A stretch of DNA of 64,000 nucleotides from Mucilaginibacter endophyticus (GTDB lineage: Bacteria > Bacteroidota > Bacteroidia > Sphingobacteriales > Sphingobacteriaceae). The first letter of the stretch is position 1, and each line of letters opens with the position of its first letter. The stretch is from assembly GCF_003351025.1 (NCBI RefSeq), contig NZ_QPCG01000002.1, positions 930,001 to 994,000 of the forward strand, read 5' to 3'. The notes below the pieces were generated by a model, which was given only the letters and a program-made list of their open reading frames with translations, was not told the origin of the DNA and did no database searches. Below, in pieces: positions 63,817 through 64,000 of the stretch. Position numbers and translations under genes: made by a program.

Positions 63817-64000
63817 TTAATAAGCGCTTGCGACAGTCAGTGCTTCGATAGTTTCATTGCTCAGCTTTAAATTGGCGGCTTTGGCAAACTCATTAAGCTG
63901 ATCAAGATTGGTTGCGCTAACGATAGGCGCCGTTACACTTGGCCTCGCTATTAACCAGGCTAAAGCAATGGCTGATTGGCTGGTATTATACTGCGCGGCA
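63817..64000 (-). CDS. Aldo/keto reductase, 3' end only
   Basis: Only the last 60 codons are visible; the rest lies beyond the window. The segment TSQSAIALAWLIARPSVTAP followed by IVSATNLDQLNEFAKA is the typical C-terminal part of the aldo/keto reductase barrel with the cofactor-binding region. The protein ends TVASAY. Substrate cannot be told. Confidence 0.85.
   Translation of the reverse strand, partial: AAQYNTSQSAIALAWLIARPSVTAPIVSATNLDQLNEFAKAANLKLSNETIEALTVASAY

Overview
The window looks like a chromosomal segment of a Bacteroidota organism, most likely family Sphingobacteriaceae and Mucilaginibacter-like. This is inferred from gene content and style, not from a search. Pointers are the Bacteroidota transcarbamylase ArgF' in the arginine operon, Bacteroidota families (DUF5723, DUF6493, GH92, DUF5703), promoters of the TTG-N19-TAnnTTTG type (clearest before rpmH), few Shine-Dalgarno sites, and short-word intergenic hairpins. 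No rRNA, tRNA, phage, transposase or CRISPR was seen.

Layout. 1-10.9 kb: an arginine operon (a GNAT acyltransferase cut by the window edge, then argG, a cupin, argC, argD and argF'), with a four-helix-bundle gene inside inverted repeats between the acyltransferase and argG. A PaiB-like flavoprotein, a Na+/H+ antiporter and a type II NADH dehydrogenase follow, then argB-proC. 11-20 kb: an aspartokinase resembling the ectoine-cluster type, a SWIM zinc-finger/DUF6493 pair and an S9 peptidase. 20-36 kb: mainly housekeeping genes (priA, tsaB, yidD, rnpA, rpmH, mscL, rpoN, a cysteine desulfurase, a glmM-type mutase, PAP2, ZIP) with some envelope proteins.

36.6-49.4 kb: a carbohydrate-degradation island on the minus strand: GH3, GH71/99-like, divergent GH92, a large membrane-spanning regulator (Kelch sensor outside, SARP-like DNA-binding domain inside), a two-headed SGNH plus alpha/beta hydrolase, and a DUF5703 enzyme. 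It has no SusC/SusD pair. Two perfect 12-bp palindromes (ACAATCGATTGT) lie upstream of GH3 and in the DUF5703/AraC divergent region. 49.5-64 kb: AraC regulators, arginine deiminase plus CtlX (arginine to citrulline to ornithine), an ABC importer of the TrpXYZ type, a HAD phosphatase, an NHL-repeat lipoprotein, several very small genes, a hybrid histidine kinase and the end of an aldo/keto reductase.

Themes. Arginine is made (0-10 kb) and broken down (51-53 kb) in the same window, and residue 90 of ArgF' points to succinylated intermediates. The intergenic DNA holds two kinds of structured repeat: arms of iterated 6-14-bp words (around 500/930, 19.8, 29.8, 32.0 and 52.3 kb) and nested or multi-arm palindromes (6.4, 36.4, 42.8 kb). 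The most unusual protein is the Kelch-TM-SARP regulator inside the glycosidase island.
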